Positions 32,301 through 41,116 of a stretch of 64,000 bases of DNA are shown piece after piece. Position 1 is the stretch's first letter, and each line of letters starts with the position of its first letter. The translations under genes were made by a program, and so were the position numbers. This stretch comes from Propionibacteriales bacterium (GTDB lineage: Bacteria; Actinomycetota; Actinomycetes; Propionibacteriales; Nocardioidaceae), in NCBI GenBank assembly GCA_026392415.1, contig JAPLCC010000017.1:1-64000 (forward strand). Direction: 5' to 3'. Below the pieces are notes generated by a model. That model was not told where the DNA came from, made no database searches, and worked only from the letters and a program-made list of their open reading frames with translations.

Positions 32301-35300
32301 GTGTGGATCAAGGGCGTCTCGATACGCCCTCGCCTGGCGGCTCGGGCTACTCGACGAACCTGGACGAGACCGACGGGTTGTTTGGGGAGCAGGTGGTTTC
32401 GGCTCCGGCGGATGACACCGTGCAGTGGCGGGCTTCGTTGTTGCAGTTGGTCAACTGGGGTGGGTTCGGGGGACTGACGACCGTGCCGCTGCGGGGCGAC
32501 ACGACGATGATCTCCGGAGCATCCGGCGTCGGGAAGAGCACGATCCTCGATGCCTACACGGCGCTGATGATGCCGTCGGACACCAAGTTCAACGGGGCCT
32601 CCAACGACGCCGTCGCCGGGCGGGCGCGGAGTGTGGGGCAGCGGAACCTGCTGTCCTACCTGCGAGGTGCTGTCGACGTGATCGACAACCCGAAGACGGG
32701 GCGGCCCGAGGAGCAGTTGCTGCGGGGCAAGGGCACCGACACCTGGGGTGCCGTTGCGGTGACGTTCGTCAACGACCAGGGCGGTCGGTTCACGGCGCTG
32801 CGGACCTACTACGTCCCGCGGCGCGCCACCCGCTCCGGCGAGGTGCAGATGCAGCTCACCACCCACGAGGGGGCGCTCGCGCTCGACGCGCTCGAGGTCG
32901 CCGTGCCCGAGCGCTTCCATGCCAACACCCTCAAGAAGCTCTTCCCCGGCATCCGCGTGCACCGGACCTATGCGGAGTACGCCGCCGTCCTGCACGCGCG
33001 GCTCGGCATCGGTGCCAACGGTGACGGCGCGAAGGCGCTGCGGCTGCTCGCGCGGATCCAGGCCGGCAACCAGGTGCGCAGTGTCGACGAGCTCTACAAG
33101 GACATGGTGCTGGAGCGGCCGGCGACGTACGCCGCTGCCGACCGGGCCATCGAGCACTTCGACGACCTCGACGCGGCGTACGTCGCGATGCGCACCGAGG
33201 AGCAGAAGCTCGAACTCCTCGAACCGATCACCGACCTGCACGAGCGCCGGGTCGTGGCGACTCGGCGCCGCGCTGAGCTCGATTCGTACGGCGTCACGCT
33301 CGCCGGTGACACGCCCCTGCGGCTCTGGCTGCTGCGCACCCACCGGCGGCTGCTCGAGGCCGAGGTCGGCAGCAACCGCGCGGCACGCAGCGCGACCACC
33401 GGAAGCCTGACCACCGCGCGGGCCCTCGAGTCCACGCTGGCCAGTGACCTGGAGGCCGCCAAGGAGGCGCACCGGGCGGCCGGCGGGGGAGACCTGCAGG
33501 CGCTCGCCGCCCAGATCGACCACGAGCGCGTCATCCGCGAGGAACGCGGCAACCGGCTCGCCGAGCTCGAGGAGCGCGTCTACCCGCTGGTCGGGCTCAC
33601 CGACGCCGACGCCCCCGACCTCGAGGTCGCCCTCGACTCCGCCTCGGCGTTCGCCGAGCTCCAGGTGCAGGCGCGCAAGCGGCTCGCCCACGGCGACGAG
33701 CAGCAGGCCGCGCTCCGCGCCGAGCGCGACAAGGTGCGCGACGGCCTCGTGCCGCTGAAGAACGACCAGGCCGTCCTTCGTCGCGAACGGGACTCCCTGG
33801 AGTCCCGCGCCGGCCGGGTGCCGGCGCACCTCCACGAACTGCGTGCCGAGGTCGCTGCCGCCAGCGGACTGAGCGTCGAGGAGCTCCCGTTCGTCGCCGA
33901 GCTCATCGACGTCGCTCCCGAGGAAGCTCGGTGGCGGACCGCCATCGAGACCGTCCTCGGCGGTACTGCCCGGATGATGCTGGTGCCGCTCGACCGGCTC
34001 AGCGACTTCTCGTCCGCGATCGACGGGGTTCGCCTCCGGAGTCGACTGACGTTCCAGGGAGTCGAGCTCGACCTCCCGGAGACCGGACCGTCCGACCCGG
34101 AGCGGATCGCCGGCAAGCTGCTCTTCAAGGACTCGCCGTTCGCCGGCTGGGTGCAGCAGCACGTCGAGGAACCCGCCCGCAACGCGCTGTGCGTCGAGAC
34201 GGCCGACGGCCTCGACGGCGGGGGCTTCCGGGTGACCGCGTCCGGTCAGACCCGCAACGGCCTGCGCGGCACCCACGGGCGCAACGATCAGCGCAGCATC
34301 ATCGGCTTCTCCAACGGCGACGCCATCGCCGAGATCGACGCGCAGCTGGCGGCGAGCGAGCGGCAGCTGCAGGACCTCGACGCGCGGATCGCCGAGGTGG
34401 ACCGGCGCGCGAGCCTGCTGGAGCTCCAGCGCAAGGCCTACGACGCCATCGCGATGGTGCGCTTCGACGACGTCGACGTGACGGGCAGTGACCGGCGGAT
34501 CGCCGAGCTCGAGCAGCGCCGCGCCGACATCCTCACCTCCGACGACCAGCTGCAGGTGCTGCAGGCGCAGATCGATGACCTGGTCGTCCGCCTCGAGACC
34601 ACCCGGCAGCAGCGCTTCGGGCTGGAGCAGGCGCAGAAGGACCTCAACTCCGCCCACGGCGAGCTCGTCGAGTCCGAGGACATGGTCAACGACCGGCTGC
34701 AGGCGATGGAGTCGGGTGGAGCCATCGAGCTGACCGACGAGCAGGCAGCCGCCCTGGCCGCCGACTTCGCGGCCGCCGCAGCGCCGGCCGACCCCGAGGA
34801 CCTCGAGCGGTTCAGCGACAACGCCCACCGGCTCGGCGAGCGGCTGCGTGGCGCGGTCTCCGAGGTCGAGGCCGAGATCCGCCGGTGCGAGGAGGACCTC
34901 GCGCTGATCTTCCGGCACTACAAGTTCCAGTGGGACTCACCGAACCTCGGCGGCATCGCCGACTCCTACCCCGACTACGCGCGGATCCTCGACGAGATCC
35001 GCGGCAAGGGTCTCGCCGACCGGCGCTCCGAGTGGCGGCGTCGGCTGACCGAATGGAGTGGCCAGGACCTCGTGCCGCTCGTCGGCGCGATGGCCGCCTC
35101 GATCGAGGAGATCGAGGACCGGCTCGAGCCGATCAACGCGATCCTTCGCCGCCTCGAGTTCGGTGGCCTGGCGAGCGACCGGCTGCGGATCCGGCTGCGA
35201 CGGCTGAGTCCGGCGCACGTCCAGGTCTTCATGAAGGACCTCCGCGCGCTGTCCTCCGGCGTCACGACCGAGCTCGCCGAGGCCGACCTGGAGAAGCGGT

Positions 35301-35800
35301 TCACGCTGCTGAGCGGCTTCATGAACCAGCTGCGCAAGCCCGCCCAGGCAGGCGAGGCCGGCCCGGTCACGAGTGACCGCGACCGGCTCCTCGACGTACG
35401 CCGCCACGTGGAGATCAGCGCCGAACGCTATGACCACCTGACCGGCGAGCTGCGGGCGACGTACCGGACGCTGGGGGAGAAGTCCGGCGGCGAGAGCCAG
35501 GAGCTGGTCGCCTTCATCGTCGGCTCGGCGCTGCGTTTCCGGCTCGGCGACGAGATGCGGTCCCGGCCACGGTTCGCGCCGGTCTTCCTCGACGAGGGCT
35601 TCGTGAAGGCCGACTCCGAGTTCGCCGGGCGCGCCGTGCAGGCGTGGAAGGGCCTCGGTTTCCAGCTGATCATCGGCGTCCCGCTCGACAAGGTCACCGG
35701 CCTCGAGCCGCACATGGACGAGCTGCTCGCGATCACCAAGAACTCCGCGACCCACCAGTCGTGGATCACGCCGATCACCGACGCGACCGACGATGAGTGA
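32297..35800 (+). CDS. jetC: Wadjet/Mks SMC-like ATPase JetC (MksB-like)
   Basis: 1167 residues. Walker A GASGVGKST at about 74-82, long coiled coils at roughly 290-480 and 680-870 around a hinge-like region (VLGGTARMMLVPLDRLSDF), the ABC signature SGGES near 1062 and Walker B PVFLDEG near 1095. This is the complete SMC-type motor of a plasmid-restricting Wadjet or chromosomal MksBEF complex. Residues 6-22 (GRLDTPSPGGSGYSTNL) are read from a type B palindromic repeat. GTGA overlap with jetB. The next gene is a thioesterase; no JetD follows. Confidence 0.88.
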   Translation: MSVDQGRLDTPSPGGSGYSTNLDETDGLFGEQVVSAPADDTVQWRASLLQLVNWGGFGGLTTVPLRGDTTMISGASGVGKSTILDAYTALMMPSDTKFNGASNDAVAGRARSVGQRNLLSYLRGAVDVIDNPKTGRPEEQLLRGKGTDTWGAVAVTFVNDQGGRFTALRTYYVPRRATRSGEVQMQLTTHEGALALDALEVAVPERFHANTLKKLFPGIRVHRTYAEYAAVLHARLGIGANGDGAKALRLLARIQAGNQVRSVDELYKDMVLERPATYAAADRAIEHFDDLDAAYVAMRTEEQKLELLEPITDLHERRVVATRRRAELDSYGVTLAGDTPLRLWLLRTHRRLLEAEVGSNRAARSATTGSLTTARALESTLASDLEAAKEAHRAAGGGDLQALAAQIDHERVIREERGNRLAELEERVYPLVGLTDADAPDLEVALDSASAFAELQVQARKRLAHGDEQQAALRAERDKVRDGLVPLKNDQAVLRRERDSLESRAGRVPAHLHELRAEVAAASGLSVEELPFVAELIDVAPEEARWRTAIETVLGGTARMMLVPLDRLSDFSSAIDGVRLRSRLTFQGVELDLPETGPSDPERIAGKLLFKDSPFAGWVQQHVEEPARNALCVETADGLDGGGFRVTASGQTRNGLRGTHGRNDQRSIIGFSNGDAIAEIDAQLAASERQLQDLDARIAEVDRRASLLELQRKAYDAIAMVRFDDVDVTGSDRRIAELEQRRADILTSDDQLQVLQAQIDDLVVRLETTRQQRFGLEQAQKDLNSAHGELVESEDMVNDRLQAMESGGAIELTDEQAAALAADFAAAAAPADPEDLERFSDNAHRLGERLRGAVSEVEAEIRRCEEDLALIFRHYKFQWDSPNLGGIADSYPDYARILDEIRGKGLADRRSEWRRRLTEWSGQDLVPLVGAMAASIEEIEDRLEPINAILRRLEFGGLASDRLRIRLRRLSPAHVQVFMKDLRALSSGVTTELAEADLEKRFTLLSGFMNQLRKPAQAGEAGPVTSDRDRLLDVRRHVEISAERYDHLTGELRATYRTLGEKSGGESQELVAFIVGSALRFRLGDEMRSRPRFAPVFLDEGFVKADSEFAGRAVQAWKGLGFQLIIGVPLDKVTGLEPHMDELLAITKNSATHQSWITPITDATDDE
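32316..32360 (+). repeat. Interspersed palindromic repeat, type B, copy 9 (jetC 5' end)
   Basis: GTCTCGATACG ... CTACTCGACGAACC, read as RLDTPSPGGSGYSTNL in the JetC N-terminus, ahead of the ATPase core. Confidence 0.75.
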
Positions 35801-36602
35801 CGCCACGTCCGTCTTCACGCGCGAGGGCGACACATGGTTGCCCAGCGTCCTCTCCCGCGGGCCGTGGGACGAAAGAGCCCAGCACGGCGGTGCTGCGGGC
35901 ACGCTCCTGGCCCACCTCGCCGAGTCCGCCGTGGACGAGCCCGGGTGGCAGCTCTCGCGATTGAGCATCGAGCTGATCAAGCCGGTGCCGGTCGCGCCGA
36001 TCACGACGAGGACCGAGGTCCATCCCGCCCGCTCCACGACGCGCGTCACGCTCGAGCTGCTCGCCGGCGACGTACTGGTGGCGCGGGCGCATGCCCTGCT
36101 CATCCGGGGCCAGGCATTCGAACTGCCCGACGGCCTGCCCGGCTGGGACCCGGCTCAGCTCCTGCCCGGCCCTGACGACTGCACCGAGCGGCTGGCGATC
36201 CCGGGCATGCCTGCCGAGGTCTCCTTCTACCACTCAGCCATGGACCACCGGATGGCGCAGGGCGACACCTCGCAGCCGGGGCGGGCGGCGGCGTGGTTCC
36301 GGCCGGTCGTGCCGCTGATCGAGGGCCAACCCACCACGGCTGCGATGCGTGCCGCGGCCGCAGCCGACTTCGGCAACGGGCTCAGCTGGGTGCTCCCGGC
36401 CGACCGCTACCTCTTCTCCAACGCCGACCTCAACGTGCACCTGCACCGCCTGCCCGTGGGCGAGTGGATCGGCCTGTCGTCGGAGACCCAGGCCGACGGC
36501 GGTGGTGTCGGTACGACGCTGTCGCGCCTGTACGACGCACACGGCCCCATCGGCGTCGCCATCCAGACGCTCGTGATGCGCGAGCGCCGCGACCCCTCGT
36601 AA
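35793..36602 (+). CDS. Thioesterase family protein (double hot-dog, acyl-CoA thioesterase-like)
   Basis: 269 residues, the size of a TesB-like double hot-dog protein. Family features include [20 protein letters not shown] near the start, the first hot-dog strands [16 protein letters not shown], and the second domain [20 protein letters not shown] with [16 protein letters not shown] near the end. It hydrolyses acyl-CoA thioesters (family knowledge); specificity unknown. The ATG lies within the last codons of jetC (8-bp overlap), so expression may be coupled, although no functional link to the SMC system is known. Confidence 0.78.
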   Translation: MSDATSVFTREGDTWLPSVLSRGPWDERAQHGGAAGTLLAHLAESAVDEPGWQLSRLSIELIKPVPVAPITTRTEVHPARSTTRVTLELLAGDVLVARAHALLIRGQAFELPDGLPGWDPAQLLPGPDDCTERLAIPGMPAEVSFYHSAMDHRMAQGDTSQPGRAAAWFRPVVPLIEGQPTTAAMRAAAAADFGNGLSWVLPADRYLFSNADLNVHLHRLPVGEWIGLSSETQADGGGVGTTLSRLYDAHGPIGVAIQTLVMRERRDPS

Positions 36603-36632
36603 CGAAGGGATCCCACGGCGGTCCCCAGCCGC

Positions 36633-36647
36633 TATCTTCGGCAGATG
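36633..36647 (+). promoter_or_regulatory. Leaderless-type promoter of the nitrile hydratase operon
   Basis: TATCTT at 36633-36638 sits 6 bp before the ATG at 36645, and there is no Shine-Dalgarno sequence. A separate promoter here marks the start of a new operon after the thioesterase gene. Confidence 0.45.
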
Positions 36648-37373
36648 ACGACGTTGGCGGACATGGGCGGCCGCGCCGAGTTCTACGGCCCGGTCCAGCA
36701 CGTGCCCGAGGAACCGGCCTTCCACGCCGACTGGGAACGACGGGCCTTCGGGTGCGCGGTCTTCGCCAGCGGTGTCCTCAACCCCACCGGCCCCGACCTC
36801 GACTCGGCCCGCTGGGCGATCGAACAGATCGAACCCGAGGACTACCTGGGGCCGTACTACTGGCGCTGGTTGCGCGGGCTCGAGCTGCAGCTCGAGCAGC
36901 TGAAGTGGTTGCGGCCGGGCGAGGTGGACGCGCGCATCCAGGGCGAACCGCCCCTGCCCGGCGGCCGACACGTCGCCAAGGTGCAGACCAAGGTCGCGGG
37001 CGCGACGTTGCGGATGATCGCCCGCCCGACCCTCCCGCGCTGGATGGCCGCGCACCTGCTGCCCCGCGTCATCGGTGGCAACCGCCCGACGTTGCGCCGG
37101 CCCCGGTTCAAGGTCGGGGGCGCAGTCCGGGTCCGCTCCGAACGCATCGACACCCACACCCGCCAGCCCGGCTACGTGACCGGCAAGCCCGGCACCATCG
37201 TCGGCAACAGCGGCGCCGCAAGGTTCTCGGACGAGCGGGCGCTGGGGCGGCGGAGCAAGCCGCAGTACGTCTACACCGTCGCGTTCGCAGGACGGGACCT
37301 GTGGGGCGAGGCCGCGGAGCCCGACACCGAGGTCCGCATCGAGCTGTTCGAGTCCTATCTGGAGGCACCATGA
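36645..37373 (+). CDS. nthB: Nitrile hydratase beta subunit
   Basis: 242 residues. The helical N-terminal half carries the family pattern [14 protein letters not shown] and [19 protein letters not shown]. The SH3-like C-terminal half has [11 protein letters not shown] and the assembly segment [17 protein letters not shown]. Pairs with the alpha subunit to hydrate nitriles to amides in the cytoplasm. The stop overlaps the alpha start as ATGA, giving the beta-alpha-activator order typical of cobalt enzymes. Confidence 0.9.
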   Translation: MTTLADMGGRAEFYGPVQHVPEEPAFHADWERRAFGCAVFASGVLNPTGPDLDSARWAIEQIEPEDYLGPYYWRWLRGLELQLEQLKWLRPGEVDARIQGEPPLPGGRHVAKVQTKVAGATLRMIARPTLPRWMAAHLLPRVIGGNRPTLRRPRFKVGGAVRVRSERIDTHTRQPGYVTGKPGTIVGNSGAARFSDERALGRRSKPQYVYTVAFAGRDLWGEAAEPDTEVRIELFESYLEAP

Positions 37374-37960
37374 CCGCCGCCGACCCCCGCGCGATCCGGG
37401 TCGAGGCGGTGGAGTCGCTGCTCGCAGAGAAGGGACTGGTGGACCCGGCGGTCGTCGACACGATCATCGAGCACTACGAGACCAATGTCGGCCCGCTCAA
37501 CGGCGCCAAGGTGGTGGCCCGCGCGTGGACCGACCCCGCCTTCCGCAACCGGCTTCTCGACAACGGCACCAAGGCCATCGCGGAGCTGGGTTTCGGTGGT
37601 CCCGAGGGCGCGATGATGGTCGCCATCGAGAACACCCCGGACGTCCACAACGTCGTCGTCTGCACGCTCTGCTCCTGCTATCCGTGGCCGGTCCTCGGGC
37701 TCCCGCCCACCTGGTACAAGTCGTCGGAGTACCGCTCGCGGATGGTCGCGGAGCCGCGCAAGCTGCTCGGCGAGATGGGCCTCGAGGTGCCAGCGACGAA
37801 GAAGGTCCGGGTGTGGGACAGCTCGGTCGAAGCCCGCTACCTCGTCATCCCGGAGCGCCCGGCGGGCACCGAGGCGATGAGCGCCGACGACCTCGCCGGT
37901 CTGGTCACCCGCGACTCGATGATCGGTGTTGCGGTCGCGACGGTGCCTGGCAGTGACTGA
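37370..37960 (+). CDS. nthA: Nitrile hydratase alpha subunit (cobalt type)
   Basis: 196 residues. The metal-binding loop VCTLCSC has Cys98, Cys101, Ser102 and Cys103. The Thr in CTLC, rather than Ser, is the mark of the Co(III) form. Two of the cysteines are normally oxidised to sulfinic and sulfenic acids. The ATG at 37370 is fixed by the 4-bp overlap with the beta gene. The activator gene overlaps its end by 8 bp. No amidase lies next to it, so the amide product is handled elsewhere or excreted. Confidence 0.92.
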   Translation: MTAADPRAIRVEAVESLLAEKGLVDPAVVDTIIEHYETNVGPLNGAKVVARAWTDPAFRNRLLDNGTKAIAELGFGGPEGAMMVAIENTPDVHNVVVCTLCSCYPWPVLGLPPTWYKSSEYRSRMVAEPRKLLGEMGLEVPATKKVRVWDSSVEARYLVIPERPAGTEAMSADDLAGLVTRDSMIGVAVATVPGSD

Positions 37961-38321
37961 CCAGACGGTTGAGCAGGCGACGGTGGACGTCGACCTCGAA
38001 GGCCCGGTCTCACCGCCGCGCGACAACGGCACCATCGTCTTCTCCGCACCCTGGGAGCGCCGGGTGTTCGGGATCGTGCTGGCGCTGTGCCGCGACGGGC
38101 AGTGCGCGTGGGAGGACTTCCGCCAGCAGTTGATCGCGCAGATCGCTGCGGACCGGGACCGGCCCTACTGGGAGAGCTGGGCGGCAGCGCTCGAGGCGGT
38201 CCTCAGCGCCGGGTCAGCAGTGAGCCCGGTCGAGATCGAGGAGCGCACCGGCGTACTGGCGGCTCGCCCGCACGGCCATGACCACCGCGACGACGAACAC
38301 GGCCACGGGCACGGCCACTGA
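37953..38321 (+). CDS. Nitrile hydratase accessory/activator protein with His-rich tail
   Basis: 122 residues from the GTG at 37953, overlapping the alpha gene by 8 bp. The core [15 protein letters not shown] and [20 protein letters not shown] match p14K-type activators, which deliver or mature the alpha subunit with cobalt. The last 16 residues are His/Asp/Gly-rich ([16 protein letters not shown]) and probably bind Co2+ before transfer (inference). Short gap to the convergent prfC gene. Confidence 0.85.
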   Translation: MTDQTVEQATVDVDLEGPVSPPRDNGTIVFSAPWERRVFGIVLALCRDGQCAWEDFRQQLIAQIAADRDRPYWESWAAALEAVLSAGSAVSPVEIEERTGVLAARPHGHDHRDDEHGHGHGH

Positions 38322-38327
38322 AACGGG

Positions 38328-39893
38328 TCAGTTGCCGCCGGCCGGCAGCTCTTCGAGCATCACGTCCGGGTTGTCGCGGGCAGTGACCTGCGCGCGCCAG
38401 CGGTCGACGAAGAGAGCCAGGTAGGAGCCGTCGCTGCGCTGCAGCACCTCGACACCGCGGATGCCGGACAGCGCGGACGCGCCCTCGGCGTCGGTACGGC
38501 GCGCGACCTGGTACTCCAGCCGCGAGAACTTGATCGGTGAGTTGAACTCGTTGAGCATCCGGTCCTCGACGACCTCGAACTGCATCGGGCCGACGGCCGC
38601 CAGCACGGGCGACTGGTCGCCGCGCAGGTCGGAGCGGAGCACCTGCACCACGCCCTCCTGGTCGAGCTGCTCGATGCCCTTGCGGAACTGCTTGTAGCGG
38701 CCGATGTCGCCAGCCGTGGCGGTCATGAAGTGCTCGGGGGCGAACGAGGGGACGGGCGGGTACTCGATCGCGTCGCCGACGTACACGGTGTCGCCCACGC
38801 GCAGCGCCTGGGCGTTGACGAAGCCGATGATGTCGCCCGGCTCGGCGGTCTCGACCGAGGTGGTCTCGCGGCCGAACACGGCCTGCGCGAACTTGGTGGC
38901 GAACGGGCGGCCGCTGGCGGCGTGGGTGACGATCATGCCGCGCTCGAAGGAGCCGGACACGATGCGGGCGTAGGCCAGGCGGTCGCGGTGGGCGTTGTTC
39001 ATGCCCGACTGGACCTTGAACACGAACGCGCTGAAGTCGTCCTTGACCTCGCGGACCGAGCCGTCGACGCCGAGCGTCGCTTTCGGCTCAGGGGCGAGGT
39101 CCAGCAGCAGGTCGAGCAGCTGCGCGACGCCGAAGTTCTGCAGCGCCGAGGCGAACATGACGGGCGTGGTCTCGCCGGCGAGGAAGCGCTTCTGGTCGTG
39201 GTCGGCGTCGTCGAGCTCGAGCAGCTCGTGCTCCTCGACGGCGTGCGACCACACCAGGGCGTCGTTCTCGTCGACCTCGTCGGCACCCATCCGCTTCTCG
39301 GGGGCGCGTGTGGCGCCACCGGCGGTGCGGGTGTACTTCACGAACTCGCCCGTACGACGGTCCAGGACGCCGCGGAAGTCGCCGGCCTCGCCGACCGGCC
39401 AGGTCAGGGGAGTCGGGCGGAGCTTGATCTTCTCCTGGATCAGGTCCATCAGCTCCAGCGCGGACAGGCCGGGCCGGTCCCACTTGTTGATGACCGTGAT
39501 CACGGGGATGCCGCGCAGGGCGCAGACCTTGAACAGCTTGAGCGTCTGCGGCTCGAGTCCCTTACCGGCGTCGACCAGCATCACGGCCGAGTCGACCGCC
39601 GACAGCACGCGGTAGGTGTCCTCGGAGAAGTCGCTGTGGCCGGGGGTGTCGACGAGGTTGATCACGTGGTCGCGGTAGACGAACTGCAGTGCGGCGGAGG
39701 TGATCGAGATGCCTCGGGCCTTCTCCATCGCCATCCAGTCCGACACCGTGGCGCGCCGGTCACCCTTGCCGTGGACCGCTCCGGCCTCGGTGATCACCCG
39801 CGCGTGGAGCGCCAGCGCTTCGGTCAGCGTGGACTTGCCGGCGTCGGGGTGACTGATGACGGCGAAGGTACGGCGGGGACGAGTGTCGGACAC
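38328..39893 (-). CDS. prfC: Peptide chain release factor 3
   Basis: 521 residues. GTPase motifs: G1 SHPDAGKSTLTEAL at 14-27, G3 DTPGHSDF, G4 NKWD. RF3 recycles RF1/RF2 from the ribosome after peptide release. The full-length EF-G-like domains II and III are present (MQFEVVEDRMLNEFNSPIKF). Single gene, starting ATG at 39891-39893. Its upstream region contains an inverted pair of the palindromic repeats found in jetB. Confidence 0.95.
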   Translation of the reverse strand: MSDTRPRRTFAVISHPDAGKSTLTEALALHARVITEAGAVHGKGDRRATVSDWMAMEKARGISITSAALQFVYRDHVINLVDTPGHSDFSEDTYRVLSAVDSAVMLVDAGKGLEPQTLKLFKVCALRGIPVITVINKWDRPGLSALELMDLIQEKIKLRPTPLTWPVGEAGDFRGVLDRRTGEFVKYTRTAGGATRAPEKRMGADEVDENDALVWSHAVEEHELLELDDADHDQKRFLAGETTPVMFASALQNFGVAQLLDLLLDLAPEPKATLGVDGSVREVKDDFSAFVFKVQSGMNNAHRDRLAYARIVSGSFERGMIVTHAASGRPFATKFAQAVFGRETTSVETAEPGDIIGFVNAQALRVGDTVYVGDAIEYPPVPSFAPEHFMTATAGDIGRYKQFRKGIEQLDQEGVVQVLRSDLRGDQSPVLAAVGPMQFEVVEDRMLNEFNSPIKFSRLEYQVARRTDAEGASALSGIRGVEVLQRSDGSYLALFVDRWRAQVTARDNPDVMLEELPAGGN

Positions 39894-39958
39894 TGGCCGA
39901 AATCTACCGGGGAGAGTCCACAGGAGCCGATTCTGCGTCGGCGGACTCGCACGGCAGG

Positions 39959-40009
39959 TTCGTCGAGTAGTCCCGTAGCGAGGAACGAGCGAAGGGACGT
40001 ATCGAGACG
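39959..40009 (-). repeat. Interspersed palindromic repeat, type B, copy 10 (inverted)
   Basis: On the minus strand GTCTCGATACG ... CTACTCGACGAAC with a longer CTTCGCTCGTTCCTCGC centre. Forms an inverted pair with copy 11 only 9 bp away. Confidence 0.75.
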
Positions 40010-40018
40010 TGGCGAGGC

Positions 40019-40061
40019 GTCTCGATACGCCGCTCGTTCCTCGCGGCTACTCGACGAACCT
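40019..40061 (+). repeat. Interspersed palindromic repeat, type B, copy 11
   Basis: GTCTCGATACGCCGC, centre TCGTTCCTC, then GCGGCTACTCGACGAACC. Faces copy 10; together they could fold into a long hairpin between prfC and the metallo-hydrolase gene and might act as a terminator for the latter. Confidence 0.75.
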
Positions 40062-40069
40062 GGCCCGCC

Positions 40070-40858
40070 TCACACGGGCAGGGTCACGTCCTCGCCGGGG
40101 TCGAGCCAGGACACCCGGTCGGCCAGGGGTGACTGGCTCAGGACGGCCTCCGCCGCGGCACGACCCTGCTGGAAGTGCGACCAGCCCTCGTAGTGCACGG
40201 GTACGACGTGCGCCGGGTCGACCAGCTCGATCAGCTCGGCGCCCTCGCGGGCGTCCATCGTGTAGCGGAACCAGCCGGAGAGGTAGCGGAAACGGACCGA
40301 TCCCAGGTGCAGCAGGACCGTGCCGATCTTCAACCGGGACGCGACCTCGCGCAGGGCGGGGTAAAGCACGGTGTCGCCCGTGACCCAGAGCTCGCCGTGC
40401 TCCTGACCGGCCCAGGCGAGGGAGAAGCCGATCACCGGCCCCGTGATCGGCTCGCTGCCGACCGGACCGTGCCGACACGGCGTGGCAGTGACCGTGATGC
40501 TCTCCTTGCCCGGCGCCTCCAGCACGGTGGTCTCCCACGCCGCGAGCCCGACACAGTTGCCGCCCAGCTTCGCTGCCGCCTTCTTCGTCGTGACCGTCGT
40601 GCCCCAGGTCGGGAGAAGCGCCTGCGCCGAGGGATCGAGGTTGTCGCCGTGATGGTGATGGCTGACCAGCACGGCATCGATCGGACCCAGGTCCGCCGCG
40701 GCGATCGACGGACCGGCGAGCTTGCGCGACGTCGTACCCCAGCCGAAGAAGTAGCGCTTGCCCGGCGGGTCGAACGTCGGGTCGGTCAGGATCCGCCAGC
40801 CACCGACCTCGATGAGCGTCGTCGGACCGCCGATGTGCGTGATCTTCGTGGGAGCCAT
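40070..40858 (-). CDS. Metallo-beta-lactamase-fold hydrolase (UlaG-like)
   Basis: 262 residues. The metal ligand motif SHHHHGDNLD is seen near residues 66-75, with a second block TPCRHGP and the later VTGDTVLYPAL and VPVHYEGWSHF blocks supplying further His/Asp ligands. This is the layout of UlaG/YcdZ-like lactonase or phosphodiesterase proteins, cytoplasmic. The ATG at 40856-40858 is the family-consistent start (KITHIGGPTTLIEVGGWRIL). Substrate unknown. Confidence 0.82.
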   Translation of the reverse strand: MAPTKITHIGGPTTLIEVGGWRILTDPTFDPPGKRYFFGWGTTSRKLAGPSIAAADLGPIDAVLVSHHHHGDNLDPSAQALLPTWGTTVTTKKAAAKLGGNCVGLAAWETTVLEAPGKESITVTATPCRHGPVGSEPITGPVIGFSLAWAGQEHGELWVTGDTVLYPALREVASRLKIGTVLLHLGSVRFRYLSGWFRYTMDAREGAELIELVDPAHVVPVHYEGWSHFQQGRAAAEAVLSQSPLADRVSWLDPGEDVTLPV

Positions 40859-40910
40859 GGCAGGAATCTAGGGGCAGAACGAGACGAGTCTGCGGCAACA
40901 CGTTGATATC

Positions 40911-41054
40911 GTGCGGACATCGGGCATCGGGCATCTGGAGGCGGTCGATTTGGGCATCGGGACGCGCATCGTTCAGATCGCCGCTGAAGTGGGCGGGTTC
41001 GACCTGGATGTCGAGCGGGATCGAACTGCTTCGGAGCCGCTCCAGTTCGAGTGA
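40911..41054 (+). CDS. Possible 47-aa short ORF
   Basis: A GTG-started frame ending LDVERDRTASEPLQFE with codon usage like a real gene. It begins about 50 bp upstream of the metallo-hydrolase on the other strand. No ribosome binding site is seen. It may be a small protein or the 3' relic of a lost gene. Low confidence. Confidence 0.25.
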   Translation: MRTSGIGHLEAVDLGIGTRIVQIAAEVGGFDLDVERDRTASEPLQFE

Positions 41055-41067
41055 TCGCGCTCAGGGC

Positions 41068-41107
41068 GTCTCGATACGCCGCTCGTTCCTCGCGGCTACT
41101 CGACGAC
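41068..41107 (+). repeat. Interspersed palindromic repeat, type B, copy 12
   Basis: GTCTCGATACGCCGCTCG ... GCGGCTACTCGACGA, almost identical to copy 11. Lies 10 bp after the stop of the FMN oxidoreductase gene, a typical extragenic position. Confidence 0.75.
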
Positions 41108-41116
41108 CTTGGGGGG

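Noticed and set aside
32168..34918. 916-codon frame antisense to jetC
   Set aside because: Shadow of jetC; no start signals or domains.
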